Positions 23,145 to 34,951 of a stretch of 64,000 nt of DNA are shown one piece after another. The notes under the pieces were generated by a model. The model searched no databases. It saw only the letters and a list, made by a program, of their open reading frames with translations, and was not told the DNA's origin. The translations under genes were made by a program, and so were the position numbers. Each line of letters starts with the position of its first letter. Position 1 is the first letter of the stretch. This stretch comes from Kingdonia uniflora (taxonomy: Eukaryota; Streptophyta; Magnoliopsida; Ranunculales; Circaeasteraceae). Location of the stretch: the NCBI GenBank assembly GCA_014058105.1, contig JACGCM010002671.1:248001-312000 (forward strand). Reading direction: 5' to 3'.

Positions 23145-25227
23145 CTATGGTACTTCATCATCAGAACTGTCATCACATGGCAGCCCCTCAGCCTTAACAA
23201 CTCCTTTGTAATATTTATTTCTCTCTTCAAACTCGTCGAATTGCTCCTTAAAATGCATCCTCACTTCTTGGCATCTTTGCAGCTTTTCTTCATTTATCCA
23301 AGTTTTCAATTCATCGAAGAGTTTCTTCCCCACCAACTCTTTTTCTCTTCAAACATCACCAACTTCTTTCTCGAACTTAGCTTTCTGCAATGCCAAAGCT
23401 TCTTTCTTTTCCTTCTCTAACACTTTTTTAGCCTCCGCCAATGTCGCATCCTTCGCTTTATTAGCTTCCAATTTATACCTGTTCAGCGTCGCATTTAGTT
23501 TCGTATTCTCCACAGTCAACTCCTTCTTAATATTTCTGTACCCAACCAACCGGTTGGCCGGATCACCACTACCCTCCACCCGTCCTATTGCTTGACTCAT
23601 CACCATTTTAATCTGTATGAAAGTCAAATAATAATTATTTGTTTGAGTTACTAAACTTTTCATTCGAGCATAAGCTTTCAAATTTCTCACCTTCGCCAAG
23701 TTACCCTATGCTTCACCTAGAAAGGTATCCAAGCTATCCATACCCACCATGTAATCCTCCATTTCTTTCTTCAACGAACCAGACCCATGAGCAAAAGTTT
23801 CCATCGCCTCTGCCATTTCCTTTTCAAACTCCTCCCCTAACCCCTTCTTTGCAGTAGTCTTCTTGGGAATAGCACTGCTCAAACTTTGTGGAGGTAACCC
23901 ACTCCCCACCACAGGTTTATCCGTACCTTCGAAAACTTCAGCAGATGATTGTCGGTTAGTTCTCTTCGGATTCAACAACGAAGATTTTTCATCATTTACC
24001 TTCCTTTTCCTCTTATTTTTACCTAGAGACTCTCCCAATATTGCATCAATCTCAGTATCTGTATTATAACTTGCTAATGACGTGTTATTCAACGACAAAC
24101 TTGTATTTACAGCTCTTTTGTTCTTCGCTGAGATCTTTCCCCCGATGATTGACATTCAGCACCTTTGGTTCTCGACCGTTTTAGCCCTGCTTCTTGAAAA
24201 TTTTCACTTCACTGATCTTGATTCGTCGCTAAATTGTCTATCCTACCAAAGAATCCTTCCCTTATCTTATAAAACTTCTTGTTTACAACAGTTGTCTTCC
24301 CAATCTCCTTCAATGCTACAAAGCACAAAACAGACAAAAATCTTTACCAAATCCATATCACCTGACAATTTATTAAGCATAAACATTTAAGTTACCTAAC
24401 CACAGACCTAGACGAAACGCTTTTCTTTTAAGCGGCTCTCCTAGATCTTTAGGATCAAACTCATAATTTCCAGAAACTAGTAATCGGTCTTCGGTATATC
24501 GACCTCCAGTGGATACCATATCGTAAAACATCGATCTCTTCAAAAACCTTGCCAAATAACGATACCCTTTTAACTTCGGGTTTGTTTTCGCCGTGTAGTA
24601 TACACACAAATCATCTACCGTTATTACCTCCTCCCCTCTGGCTTTCAGTCTGCCATTTATCGCACCACATACCCTAAACAGGTTATATACATTCGAATTG
24701 AATTGACCTGGGGATACATCCAAAAAATTCATTAACTTTTTTTGATTCGCCCTGAGGGGTAACTTTAGTCTTTTCTTTATCTGTTCTCGATGAACAAGAA
24801 TGCCATCTAAAGGTATATCCTGGTCTATCATTTCGTATTGATACTTCTCTAATCTAACATCATCAGGGATACCATATTTCTTTTTAAATCTTAATATTTC
24901 TTTGGTTTATAAACCCTCTCCGTAACAAGATTTTTCATCCTCTTCTACATCTTCTTCCCTGTCCCTACTCCCTTCTCGATCACTCCCCTGAGGCTCATGA
25001 TCTACACCAGTCTTAATCACCTCGTTATCAGATACTTCACGTACACTGGGCATTATCCTAAAGTTTTCCCCACCCCCTGCGTCTCCACTGCTCGAACCTA
25101 CCCTGTATCTCCCCCCCCCCCCCCCCCCCAATTGTTGAACACAAGTTCTCACATCGATCGTCAAAGGCACTACATCTTCAAGATTCTCGAACATATCTTT
25201 ATCATCATTTAAATTTGGTTTAGCCAT
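23145..25227 (-). pseudogene. Antisense gene of the gypsy element (putative gypsy-type 'transposase' family)
   Basis: Minus-strand gene between the integrase and the 3' LTR. It starts MAKPNLNDDKDMFENLEDVV at 25227 and has a Gly run and an acidic stretch. After one TAA it continues in frame as [52 protein letters not shown] and [17 protein letters not shown] intron, 24395-24316, joins to LKEIGKTTVVNKKFYKI. Then come a basic region (KNKRKRKVND) and a Lys/Glu/Ala-rich coiled coil (AEAKKVLEKEKKEALALQKA), with two more in-frame stops. The layout resembles the Pfam family 'putative gypsy type transposon' (PF04195) and antisense ORFs known from Tat elements. Function unknown. Confidence 0.6.
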
Positions 25228-26030
25228 TTAAAAACCTGTAAATCAGATTCCATATTTTCAACATAGTTAGAATTTTCATGTGATTCATATATACATATTC
25301 TAATGTTAACATAGTCCTAATAGATTTCGTTGTTACAATCACTCTCCAATACCTCATTCACTTTCCCATCTGCTACAATCATTTACATTTAAATTTTACA
25401 TAGTTCTCGTTATAATCCATATCATATATTTAACTTAGATTTTATATATCATTCATAAACGACTTCATAAGTTCTCGATGTTTTATCTCATTTACTTCAG
25501 TAACCTTGATAACTTCGTTAAATACTATTTTCTTATCGACATTATAGGAAGTTGAATAGCTTCTCGAAGACGTTATCACTTTTCCCACCATTACCAGTTA
25601 TTTCTATTTATGAAAATTCTCATTTTTCAGCGTAAAATCCGACGATAACCGCATAATCCTAAAACTCTCTACATATCTCACTCCCTCCAAACCATCTCCT
25701 TCCACAGCGCCATCCTTACAACGCCCTTCTCAATCCCTTTTACTTCCCCTCTAATTCCATTTTAACGCAAATCAAAATTACCGCCACAACGAAATTTCAA
25801 AATCACATTCACAAAATCATCTTTGTCGCTATTAATCCTTCCTCTCTATGGACGTCTCTTATTCATTACCACTTCATTACACGTTATTGATTAATCTCTA
25901 CCAAATGAATCAACTTACGAAACAAATTGTAAAAATTATTAACCTTGTTGTCGTGCAGCTTCAGTATCCCGCTCCTTCGCTCGCTTCGCTATTTCAATCA
26001 ATACACAAATCTCCTCATTCGCAATCGTAT

Positions 26031-26438
26031 CTAACAACTGCAGCAACGAGCAATAACAGTTCTCTCCCTCAAAAAAAAATTAATTTGCAAATGATCCGAA
26101 CAGTCGCTTACCTCTGACATATTTATAGCCCTCGTGTAACTGTTCGTCACACCACTTGACGACGGTCCAGTTCGTCGAAAACAATGCTTTATACGTTTTT
26201 TCTCGACATCTCTGCCTCTTAATCTTCTACCCCTTAATAACCTTTTATATTCATACTTCAAACTTTCAAACTCTCGAAGAATATCTACAGACACATTCTT
26301 CTCTGTCAATGTACACTCCATTTTTTCCAATAACTGATATACCTCAACTTCTTTATACTTCATACCATCACTTATTGGAAAACATCTTGCCATATTCATT
26401 TTACATTCACATTCCCTTATTTTATCATAATTTTGCAA
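26031..26438 (-). CDS. Unidentified antisense ORF in the gypsy 3' region
   Basis: An open frame of 135 codons, MQNYDKIRECECKMNMARCF..., rich in Arg, Lys and Glu (LLRGRRLRGRDVEKKRIKH), on the same strand as the larger antisense gene and upstream of it. No family is recognised. It could be a 5' exon or leader ORF of that gene, or chance. Confidence 0.3.
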   Translation of the reverse strand: MQNYDKIRECECKMNMARCFPISDGMKYKEVEVYQLLEKMECTLTEKNVSVDILREFESLKYEYKRLLRGRRLRGRDVEKKRIKHCFRRTGPSSSGVTNSYTRAINMSEVSDCSDHLQINFFLRERTVIARCCSC

Positions 26439-27486
26439 AAACTAATATTTAAGGGATTATTTTTAATATCAGTTGATTTAATTTTGTTCACTCACACTTC
26501 ATTTTAACACAATTTTCTTTCCATACCGTTGACGAAACATCATATTTCGACATAACAAGACACGTTTAACTTTATACACTTGCCAATATTTGACAAAATA
26601 TATTGTAATCATATTGGATACTCGATAACAAACTCAGAACCAATTAAATTCGCAAAATACATATTTATTTATTTCAACTCATTTATTACATTCGATATCT
26701 CTTACATTCGATTACATACTCATTTCTTACATTCGATATCTATATCTTTTGAGTACATTCACTTCTAATAATATTTTCTTCCATAACAATTTAACTGCAA
26801 TTGTTAACTTCCTCGATATGTCATTATTTTATTTGTCTGTTTTTCACCAGAATCGGACATTAAAACCTCTTTCTCGTCCTCAAAGCTCAATGACTCTCAA
26901 GTCACTAAAATTTTAAGAGACGCTTCAGCAGGAAAAGATAGCAGAAAATTGCAAGCACACCCACGCGTTCGGCAAGATCCCTGGACGCCCATCCAAATTT
27001 TGTATCTTCATCACCAGTAAAGACAATTACCCCTTCACCCCCCAACTGACTTCAAACATTACCTTTACACACGTATGATGTTCCCACTATTACCAACTGA
27101 AACATGTCGTTTTTATTTGTTCTTTGCTCCCACCTCACTGCTCTACTCCGATCACATAACCGATTTTCATCTCTCAATCTACAACAGATTTCATCTGACG
27201 AATCGCCGTCTTCAACCTCAAACTTAATACTCAACCATACTTGGGGCGACCTCATTAACCAAACACCATTATTCACCTTCAATGAAACCCCTATTTATAC
27301 CCATCATTTTTACCTACATTTAATGACTATCATTAATTCTACCTCGGAACTTACTTGACCATATACAGATCCCCTTACCCTCAGTAATGACATATGTTTG
27401 ACTTCTTCACAACTTCGGCAACCTCTTCCTATTCCAATTTTTCTTCTCAACATAACTACAAGTACTTCTGTCGAGAATGGGGAGAT

Positions 27487-27981
27487 TGCAGTATCATATT
27501 CCCCAGATTCGACAAAAATACAGCTAGCACTCTGTAATCGAAGATATCTAAGCATTTTGTAGTCGAAGATAGTATAACGTTCTAGAAAGATTTATAAGTC
27601 CTCGATGCACCAAAAGTAACTGTTGTAGCCCGGTCAAGAAGGAACTGTTAGAGATCCGCAAAGTTTGCCCACTACCACCAGAATATAAGATTTTCTTTCT
27701 TTTTGTAAAACTGCATGTATATGTTATAAATACAGGCATAGAATAGGTTTTAAGAGACCAGGCAATTTTGATACATCTTTCTATCCTAAACCTATGCAAT
27801 ACTTAGAAACTTGTAATAACTAGCATTTACTAGATTTTACACCAAATCCTCCTCGATGCCGTAGTTTTTCTCAGTTTTTGCTGAGTTTTCCACGTAAAAT
27901 CTTAGTTGATATTTCTTTATTGCAAAATCCTTACGAATAAGTATTGGCAAAGGTTTTCCTCCCGAAAAACACGTCATTACA
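27487..27981 (+). repeat. 3' LTR of the gypsy element
   Basis: Begins TGCAGTATCATATTCCCC and ends CACGTCATTACA; same length as the 5' LTR. TATAAATA at 27725-27732. Confidence 0.92.
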
Positions 27982-28511
27982 ATCCTCATTCATTTTCAGA
28001 ACTAAAAATGTCTTTTTCATCTATTTTCTAGGTAGTCTGTGTTGCTTCCTTTTGCTCCAATTTTGGTATGTTCTGAACATCCTTATGTGATCGATTATTA
28101 CAGTTTTAAACTTCTGATCTCCAGCAGCTTCTTCCAAATCTTTGAGTATTTTTGAGGCTATCTTTTTTATCCATTTTCTGGATAGTCTGGAAGAGGTTCT
28201 GAATCTGTTTTCTGTATTTTCATACATTTTTTCCCGTTGCTGCTACGAGGATCCTTAGCGCTGTTTTTTTTTTTTACCAAAGCTTTCTTTTCGTGGATAA
28301 GGTATAAAACCTACTAGTGCAAGCAATTTTTCTTAGAAAGAAAATAGATGATGGAAAAGAAGATCTTTCCAAAATACAACTTCTTCAACGAATTTTTTTA
28401 CTCTGCTCAGAGCACGTTAGCGAAGTTGACTTCAGAACCTACGAGGAAAATCCCACAAGGCAACCTAACTGATGACACCTAAGAAAGAAAATTCGCGTTC
28501 AAAACCTGAGA

Positions 28512-28545
<34 letters not shown>

Positions 28546-28989
28546 AGGCGAAATCTTTCAAACCACTCACATCAAAGCGTTGCTCTAGGCCTAAGTGATT
28601 TTTTTTAGTAGAGATCAAAAATTCATTTCATTATATATCATGCTATCATTCATCAATACTAGAAATAGTTCTTATATCTATTACAGTGGGGAAAGGTACG
28701 AGGTAGACATCATACCTTCTTTACAGAGTCCTCTTTATAAGTTTGGGAGTACCTTGTGGACACATAGAAGCTGGAGAACGTAGCTTTCAAGCATCACCTG
28801 ATACGAGAGTCTTCTTTACTTTTGTGCATTTTTCTCTTAATATTTTTAATAATCAGTTCGAAGTTTTATTTCTCTTTGCTCCCACTTTCAGATTGAAAAG
28901 GAACTTAGGCTCCAAATTTATATTTATCATCGTTTATGTAGCTCTTGAGCTTGACAAGATCTTCCTGGGTAGATATACCTTCTTCATGT
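27982..28989. other. CACTA interior right of the gypsy element; poly-C tract
   Basis: Three related blocks at 27990-28200 share TCATCTATTTTCT/TATCCATTTTCT and ATCCTTATGTGAT words and resemble 16150-16351. A run of 29 C lies at 28515-28543. Nothing is confidently coding here. Confidence 0.5.
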
Positions 28990-30615
28990 TCAGAGCAAAC
29001 TTGTGTTTTTGGCATCTCAATTAGAACTTATTTTTCATTTTTTGTTTCCATGCATTCACTCGTATCGTCTACACTGATCTCAATGTCAAGCACATCCTGC
29101 GTAAAATTTTCTTCTTTATGTTCAACAGAAACTTGTGTTTCTGGCATTTCAATAAGCACTGAGTTTTCAACTTTCCTTTCCATGCATTGACCGCAATTGT
29201 CATTAGAACCTGGGCTACTCACAGTCTTTCCGTTATCTGATATCAAATCATTTTTTCCAATGGAACCCTCTTTCTCATGACCCTCTACAGATTTCTCACA
29301 ACCAGTTGCCTGATATGATTGGCCTTCACCAATGCTTACAACTTTTTCTTGGAAAATGCGAGAACTTTTTACGACAGCTTCTACATCTTCTTTAGAACCT
29401 AACACTTCAGATGAATAATTGGGTTTGTCTTCACTTCTGGAAGCTCGAAAGATATCTGGATTCCCTGGCCCGAATCCAATGTTTGAGACGATGGGGGAAA
29501 CACAAGAATGTACAGGACTTAATGGGCACTTGGATGCAGACTGTTCATTGAAAAAGTTTTCAGATCGAGCATACTTGACATGGGAGTCGAGTTTGGATCT
29601 CTTATAAGAGAAGTGTGTGTTAGGATATAAGTTGGGAGATGGAAATTCAGTAACAACGTTGTCTGATTCTATAAAAGTTTAGCAGGAAGAACCAAGGCAC
29701 ATGTCTATATCAGTGGAATTATTACTTTTCTCGAATAACCAATTGTACTGTGTTTCTGAATTATTCGAGTCTGTAGAAAGACCTTTTGAGTTATGGAGTG
29801 GTTGAGTCATAGAAGGATTGAACACTCTTGTCTTTCTTTGATAACATTCATTCCTATCCCTATCCCTATCTTTATACTCTGATTCCTCTGCATATATGTT
29901 CCTTCTTGAGAAGTTTTTTCCTTGTCCCCTGCAGCGGCCACAGACATTTTTTCTCGTGCTTTTACCATGATTCATAAAATTTAACGTTATATAGTTAGCT
30001 TTCTCATACTGTAGTGGACGAGCATGATTCTTTGCTTAACATGCTTGTGTCATCCTTTATATTCCTTTTTGTAAAATAAGACCAAGATAGTGGACAAAAA
30101 TCCCAACTTCCCTCTTCTTTGAGATTCCTTGCTCCTGTCGTAGCCATGAAATCTTGGTCTTTTCCTGATGCTTCGAAGTATGGAACAGCTGAAAAATTGA
30201 ATTCATTTGGTTATATCATAATACGCCTTTTGTTGTGTAGGTAAGAGTCCTCAAAAGCAAAGTCAGATGCGCTTTGGGTCTTAGATCTCCAGGAATCAGT
30301 AAAGTAACTGGTCTTATTATGCGGTCGTCTCTCCCAAGCATCTAATGGATTTTCGTTATCTTTAGCATTGTCGTAAAGACGTGCTTCTTCGCTGAAAAAG
30401 TTGTCAACCACATAATCATCACCATCCAGTGCCATGAAACCTATCAAAGTATAATGTTTCATTTTTGCAGATTGATTATTTGTGTCACAATGTGGAATAT
30501 CAGTTCCATATACCATAGAATTCACTTCAAGTTCAAAATCATCCATGATGTTCTTGAAGTTCTTGGATGTGTGGTGTCGCCTCACAACTTTTGATGGTGA
30601 GGACATAAAGAGACT
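28920..30615 (-). pseudogene. Unidentified plant gene fragment in the CACTA
   Basis: Minus-strand reading gives long related open segments. One (30610-30211) starts [18 protein letters not shown] and includes MALDGDDYVVDNFFSEEARL and SKTQSASDFAFEDSYLHNKR. After a stop it goes on through FNFSAVPYFEASGKDQDF and GSWDFCPLSWSYFTKRN. A second (29975-29679) has the Cys pairs NVCGRCRGQGK. A third (29405-29028) is acidic. Its end contains VLIEMPETQVSVEHKEEN and then a diverged second copy VLIEMPKTQVCSEHEEGI, a coding duplication. Composition suggests a disordered nuclear protein. I do not recognise it. Its 5' end abuts the aminotransferase fragment on the other strand. Confidence 0.5.
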
Positions 30616-30619
30616 ATTG

Positions 30620-30706
30620 TTTAGAGTCACGCCTCCCCTATGCTTTACCAAGGAAGATGCAGACTATTTTGCAGATGTGATGGACCATGCAATGTCGAAG
30701 ATATGA
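30620..30706 (+). pseudogene. C-terminal exon of alanine-glyoxylate aminotransferase 2-like gene
   Basis: Reads [20 protein letters not shown] then MDHAMSKI and a stop at 30706. This matches the extreme C-terminus of plant mitochondrial/peroxisomal class III aminotransferases of the AGT2 type (PLC-TKEDAD and a final SK-hydrophobic end). The enzyme would transfer the amino group of alanine to glyoxylate with PLP. Only the last ~28 residues are present. The next ~200 bp could be its 3' UTR. It lies first in a row of three plus-strand gene pieces, with no upstream exons. Confidence 0.7.
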
Positions 30707-30937
30707 AAGCCCTTCTTTATAAATAAGACATTAGCACCTCTATGGCATCATTAGGGGAATATCGCAAATGCATGTTTATGTTATATGTAATCCCCAATGG
30801 CTATTGCTTAATGAATATGTATTGTTGTCCATACTGCCTTTAGAGAGGATTAATGTGTCTTATATGTCTCAGAGAATTTTCTGCTTTACAGTCTACACAT
30901 TTGTTTGTTGGTCATCATATTTGTGTATGTGGGTGAT

Positions 30938-31150
30938 GAAGAGAATGATGGAGGTAATCCCCCAAGGCTGTGGGTGCAGAATGGGATATACCCTGGCACG
31001 GCCTTTACAAGGAGCGTGGGAGATAACACTGCTGAGAAGGTTGGTGTTGATGTTCTCGAGGTGTCCATGGTCCAGCTAACACCAAATCATTTGTTTCTTG
31101 TAGTTGCTAGTGATGGGGTCTTCGAGTTCCTCTCCAGCCAAGCTGTTAGA
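30938..31150 (+). pseudogene. PP2C-domain fragment (PP2C/cyclic-nucleotide kinase fusion type)
   Basis: Contains [20 protein letters not shown] and [10 protein letters not shown], then [20 protein letters not shown], ending at SSQAV. These are the family motifs TRS(I/L)GD and ASDG(V/L)(F/W)(E/D) of protein phosphatase 2C, in the version seen in the plant PP2C-cyclic nucleotide-binding-kinase fusion protein (At2g20050 type). The D of ASDG is a metal ligand. Only ~70 residues from the middle of the phosphatase domain are present. After SSQAV the sequence passes directly into an acetyl-CoA synthetase fragment, so this is a chimera breakpoint. Confidence 0.78.
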
Positions 31151-31645
31151 AATGGGGATATCAAAATTCAGTAGTTCAAAGGGGGTATCACTAATATATG
31201 CTACAATGCACTTGATACAAATATTCAAGTGGGACTTGGTGACAAAACTATATTTTTTTGGAAGGAAATGATTTAGGTCAAGATGCAAGTTTGTCGTTTA
31301 ACTAGTTGCTTAACAAAGTTTGTCAGCTCGCCAATTATTTGAAAGATATTGGTATTAAGAAGGGAGATGTTGTTGCAACTTATTTACCTATGCAGATGGA
31401 GATGCCGATTGGCATGTTGGCATGTGCTCGTATTGGTGTTGTGCACTCGGTTGTATTTGCTAGATTCTCTTCGCAGTCTCTTTCTTAAAGAATTGTGGAT
31501 TGTAAACCAAAGGCCATGATTACATGTAATGATGTTAGAAGAGGTTCTAAAGTTTTGAATCTCAAATATATTGTAGATGCTGCATTGGTCGAATCAACCA
31601 ATAATGGGGTATCTATAGATGTATGTCTAACTTAGTTGCCCATTG
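31151..31645 (+). pseudogene. ACS: Acetyl-CoA synthetase fragment
   Basis: It reads GDIKIQ, stop, [37 protein letters not shown], then [53 protein letters not shown], stop, RIVDCKPKAMITCN and IVDAALVESTNNGVSIDVCL. This is the N-terminal part of plant acetyl-CoA synthetase (acetate + ATP + CoA to acetyl-CoA, plastid), before the ATP-binding loop. Three nonsense codons replace Trp, Glu and Gln/Glu positions. It runs about 165 residues without an intron, which suggests an mRNA-derived source if the parental exons are short. Confidence 0.85.
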
Positions 31646-31795
31646 CCATAGAGTGGCAGTAGTAGGGCAATGCAGCAGCGTATGTTGTTCATTTTTATCA
31701 TGATCTTTACAAAATGAACAAATAGATACTAGTTGTATGCTTGTTTTTTTTAACTGTATCATCAAATGAACAAATATGATATCTATTGTCCCCAC
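31640..31795 (-). mobile_element. Small LINE fragment (zf-RVT)
   Basis: Minus strand reads SICSFCKDHDKNEQHTLLHC followed by PTTATLW. This is the Cys-Cys-His-Cys pattern of the zf-RVT domain after plant LINE reverse transcriptases. No other LINE part adjoins. Confidence 0.6.
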
Positions 31796-31934
31796 TATTT
31801 ATTCTCTCACATAATTGTTTATTAAATTTTAGCTTGCCTTTTTGGTTTTGTGCAAATGTGGTATTCGTAATATATTATATAAATGTAGCTATCCTAATAA
31901 TAGTTTCTTACATGAGTATTTTTTTTTTGGTTTC

Positions 31935-32031
31935 AGAATGCTACCACCATCACGATCGGCGTCGTTATCATCAAACCCTATGGAGCAGTCTCCTATACCC
32001 TCGCCTATACATGCTGGGGGATCACATGAGC
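31935..32031 (+). other. Ser/Pro-rich ORF cut by the solo LTR
   Basis: The frame beginning MLPPSRSASLSSNPMEQSPI is interrupted at GGSHE by the solo LTR and resumes on its far side as HFDTSGGGSS (34952 on). It may be a remnant of a CACTA protein; not recognised. Confidence 0.3.
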
Positions 32032-34946
32032 TGTCACGCCCCCAAAATTGGCTTCTTAATAAACTATTAAGAACGTGAATTCTGAGGTGTAACGTCGGGC
32101 ATCCTAAAGATGAACCCCCAAAAGACGTGCTACAATTTAAAACAAATCGTAAATACATCTACAACACTAAAAAACTACGCAGCGGAAGAAAATCTAAAAG
32201 AGATATAAATGATAAATAATACCACAAGGATAGCCAGAACTCCAAAAGATGCAAGTCCAGCTTGCTCCAACTACTTGTATCGCTACCTCAATAATTCACC
32301 TGAAAAAGTATATATGCGCAAGGCGTAAGCAAGCAACGCCCAGCAAGTACAAATATCCAAGGTCATAAGACATGATAGACCAAGATAAACACAGAAAAAA
32401 GACATGAAGATTCTAACAGAAGTATAGGAGAATACCAACCAAGCTACGAGTTCTAAAGAGGCAGTCTAAGTAAAACTAATATCCTACCAAGATATCAACG
32501 GTAGCCTAAACTTAGATCTATCTACTACAACCTAAGAAGTACGGTTAATGAGGAAAGAGAATTTGAAAGTTACGTACACAGGGCCACTTTTAATTCAGTG
32601 GGACCACACTCTGGCACCTTTTTGTCCTCAACAGAAGCGTATCCCTTATTGGCGAGCTAGGGATTGGCGGATTCCTTTTTAGTGAGCCAGGAATTAACGG
32701 GTAATGCACCTGATCAGGGTGTTCAAGGAATTTCAACCTACAGGTCTAAAGCCTATTTTATTTTCAACTTTTAGGGATCTGCCCACGGGATGCTCACGAA
32801 GCATGCAGCCGAGAAGTAACCGGGAAAGAATTTAGGGACTTGCAACCCGGGAAAACTGATAAACAGTTATCTCATATTTGGTTTAGGGACTCGAACCCAA
32901 GGACCGTAACAACATAGCCCTACTGTGTACATTAACTAGAAGTTATCCTAACATAATGGAAAGGACGAAGTTTAAATCCTATAAGAATCAAATGATCTGT
33001 CTGCCCCTGCCTAATTAGCATCTGGGACTAAATCCAAAGACCTACCGCTTTTACGACCATATGATCTATCTACTCTCACTTTAATAACAAGTGGGGACTC
33101 TATCAAATGAAGTAAAGCTCCAACATCCAATGCTATTTGTCATAACATGCCTAATAAGTGCGACTATACTAAAAGGAAATTCTAAGCATCAAAGCGAATC
33201 TAAGTCGCGTACTACTGAATCATGGAAAATCCATTTAGTACAAAGTTCTTATCACCAGCATAATATCTTGCAATGATTATTGAACAACGCTCATGCAACT
33301 ATCATATTATATCAACCTCATAAATTGTATAGGAAGCCACTATTTCAGAGTCTTAAATCCTGAACTTCTCCAAAGTACTATTTACAAAGTTAACTAGATG
33401 CCAATGCACATTGAAGGATCTTCATATCCACAAACCAAACTGATATAAGAAGTTATTGTATCAACCAACTGAAATGACCTATCTATAAAAATATACTCCT
33501 CGAATTTCAACATATATCATACTAGACCCTTATTACAAGTACCTGCCCATACATCACATCTTCTGGTCAATGAGTATTCTTAGGAACCATAAACATACTA
33601 TTGTGTCTTGTATATGAACTATATAAAATATAACTTAGCTCAACGTCTGGTCTCTTACCTAATGAATGTATATCTCCACAATATCGTATTAATTATCGAA
33701 CGACATCAATCAAGATGACATACTCCATAAATAAACTCCTATCATTATCCAGATTAGAGTACGGTAACACAATCTATATAGATATCCCATCAAACCATTC
33801 ATACTATTGAGTACTACTTCTAAGTCTATAATTAACAATGAAATCAGACCTACTAGGAAGAACTAAAGCCTCTTATTAATAAGTCCAACATTCAGTTCCA
33901 ATCCCCGAAACACCAAGACATGAACATATGGAATTTAATATGAGTTAACCTTATCATAACATGGTTTCTTCTAGTCCTTATATTAATAGATCCTCGACAT
34001 TAAAATTTGGTCTTACTTACTGATCCTGGATATAAGAATTCTAAACGAAAACACAACAACGAATACAAGCTTTAAAAGCATAAAAACCCTTCTGAATACA
34101 ATATCATCCGCACGACCAAACAATTAAATTATTATTAACACCTACGTCAGTAAAACCTCCATAGTTCATTTATATTTTGAATGCCCAAGTGATTCTCTAC
34201 CTCACGTAACAATCAGACTATTATGATATTTACCTATTGAGAACTAAGGCTTATTCAAGTGAGAGCAACAGTTGAATCATTAATAAGAACCTATTCGATA
34301 AACCTAGAGATAACATGACTGCATATATAATACTGAGATATATAAAAGAGATTTGATGCAATGATAAGAGCGACAATTAAGAGAACAGTAAAATCAGGAG
34401 AGATTTATATCTAGGAGATGCTTTGAATAATGAAGATTGGAACAGCTGAAATACTATGATTTACTCATATCAATCAAAGCAAATGAGATTAGATAGATGC
34501 ACTAACCTGAGGTTTAATCTGAAATTCGAATAGAAGAAAGGGGATTACTCCATGAAGCTATACAAGCATCGATCCATAAGGCTTCTTCGGTGAATAATCC
34601 TCGCCCAATCACAACTCCAATAAATCGGTGAGTAAGATGTTGTTTGTGGCTCTCTCTCTCTCTAGAATTAACAATGGATTGCAGCAAGGAGAGGAGAGAA
34701 GAATTGGTATAATGTGGCTGGTTTCCATGGAGAAATCAAGGAATAGAAGGGGGGTTGTTGGGCAAATTTCTAGGAGAAAATAAAGGAACAAATTGGAGAT
34801 GGAGAAGGAACTTCAATCTCTGCGATTGGGTTATTTTCTTGTGAATTAAAAAGGCAAATATCCTGAACAATAGGGAGTAACTTAAGTAACCAAAGACCAT
34901 ACATTAATGACGTCGTGAGTACGAGCTAAAAATGCGGGTCGCTACA
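32032..34946. mobile_element. Solo LTR, 2.9 kb, chromovirus-like ends
   Basis: Starts TGTCACGCCCCCAAAATTGG and ends GCGGGTCGCTACA. TGAGC flanks both sides (32027-32031 and 34947-34951), a 5-bp target duplication. There is no internal coding region and no second LTR. The TGTCACGCCCC start and GGGTCG-TACA end resemble the long LTRs of Del/Tekay chromoviruses; the lineage is inferred. It lies inside the CACTA interior. Confidence 0.75.
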
Positions 34947-34951
34947 TGAGC

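Larger units (their letters stand above)
16352..27981 (+). mobile_element. Ty3/gypsy retrotransposon, Tat lineage, 11.6 kb
   Basis: Two 495-bp LTRs bound an element with gag, protease, RT, RNase H, a second RNase H-like domain, integrase, a tandem-repeat block and an antisense gene. Flanks are ATCCC and ATCCT, a 5-bp target duplication with one change. A Tat-like primer site follows the 5' LTR, and purines (GAGAATGGGGAGAT) precede the 3' LTR. Many stops and frameshifts show it is dead. About 20 differences in the first 125 bp of the two LTRs, counted by eye, indicate an old insertion. Confidence 0.92.

Noticed and set aside
28743..28810. Short frame with GHIEAGERSF resembling an epimerase motif
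   Set aside because: Only ~10 residues look familiar; no other motif of the family nearby.
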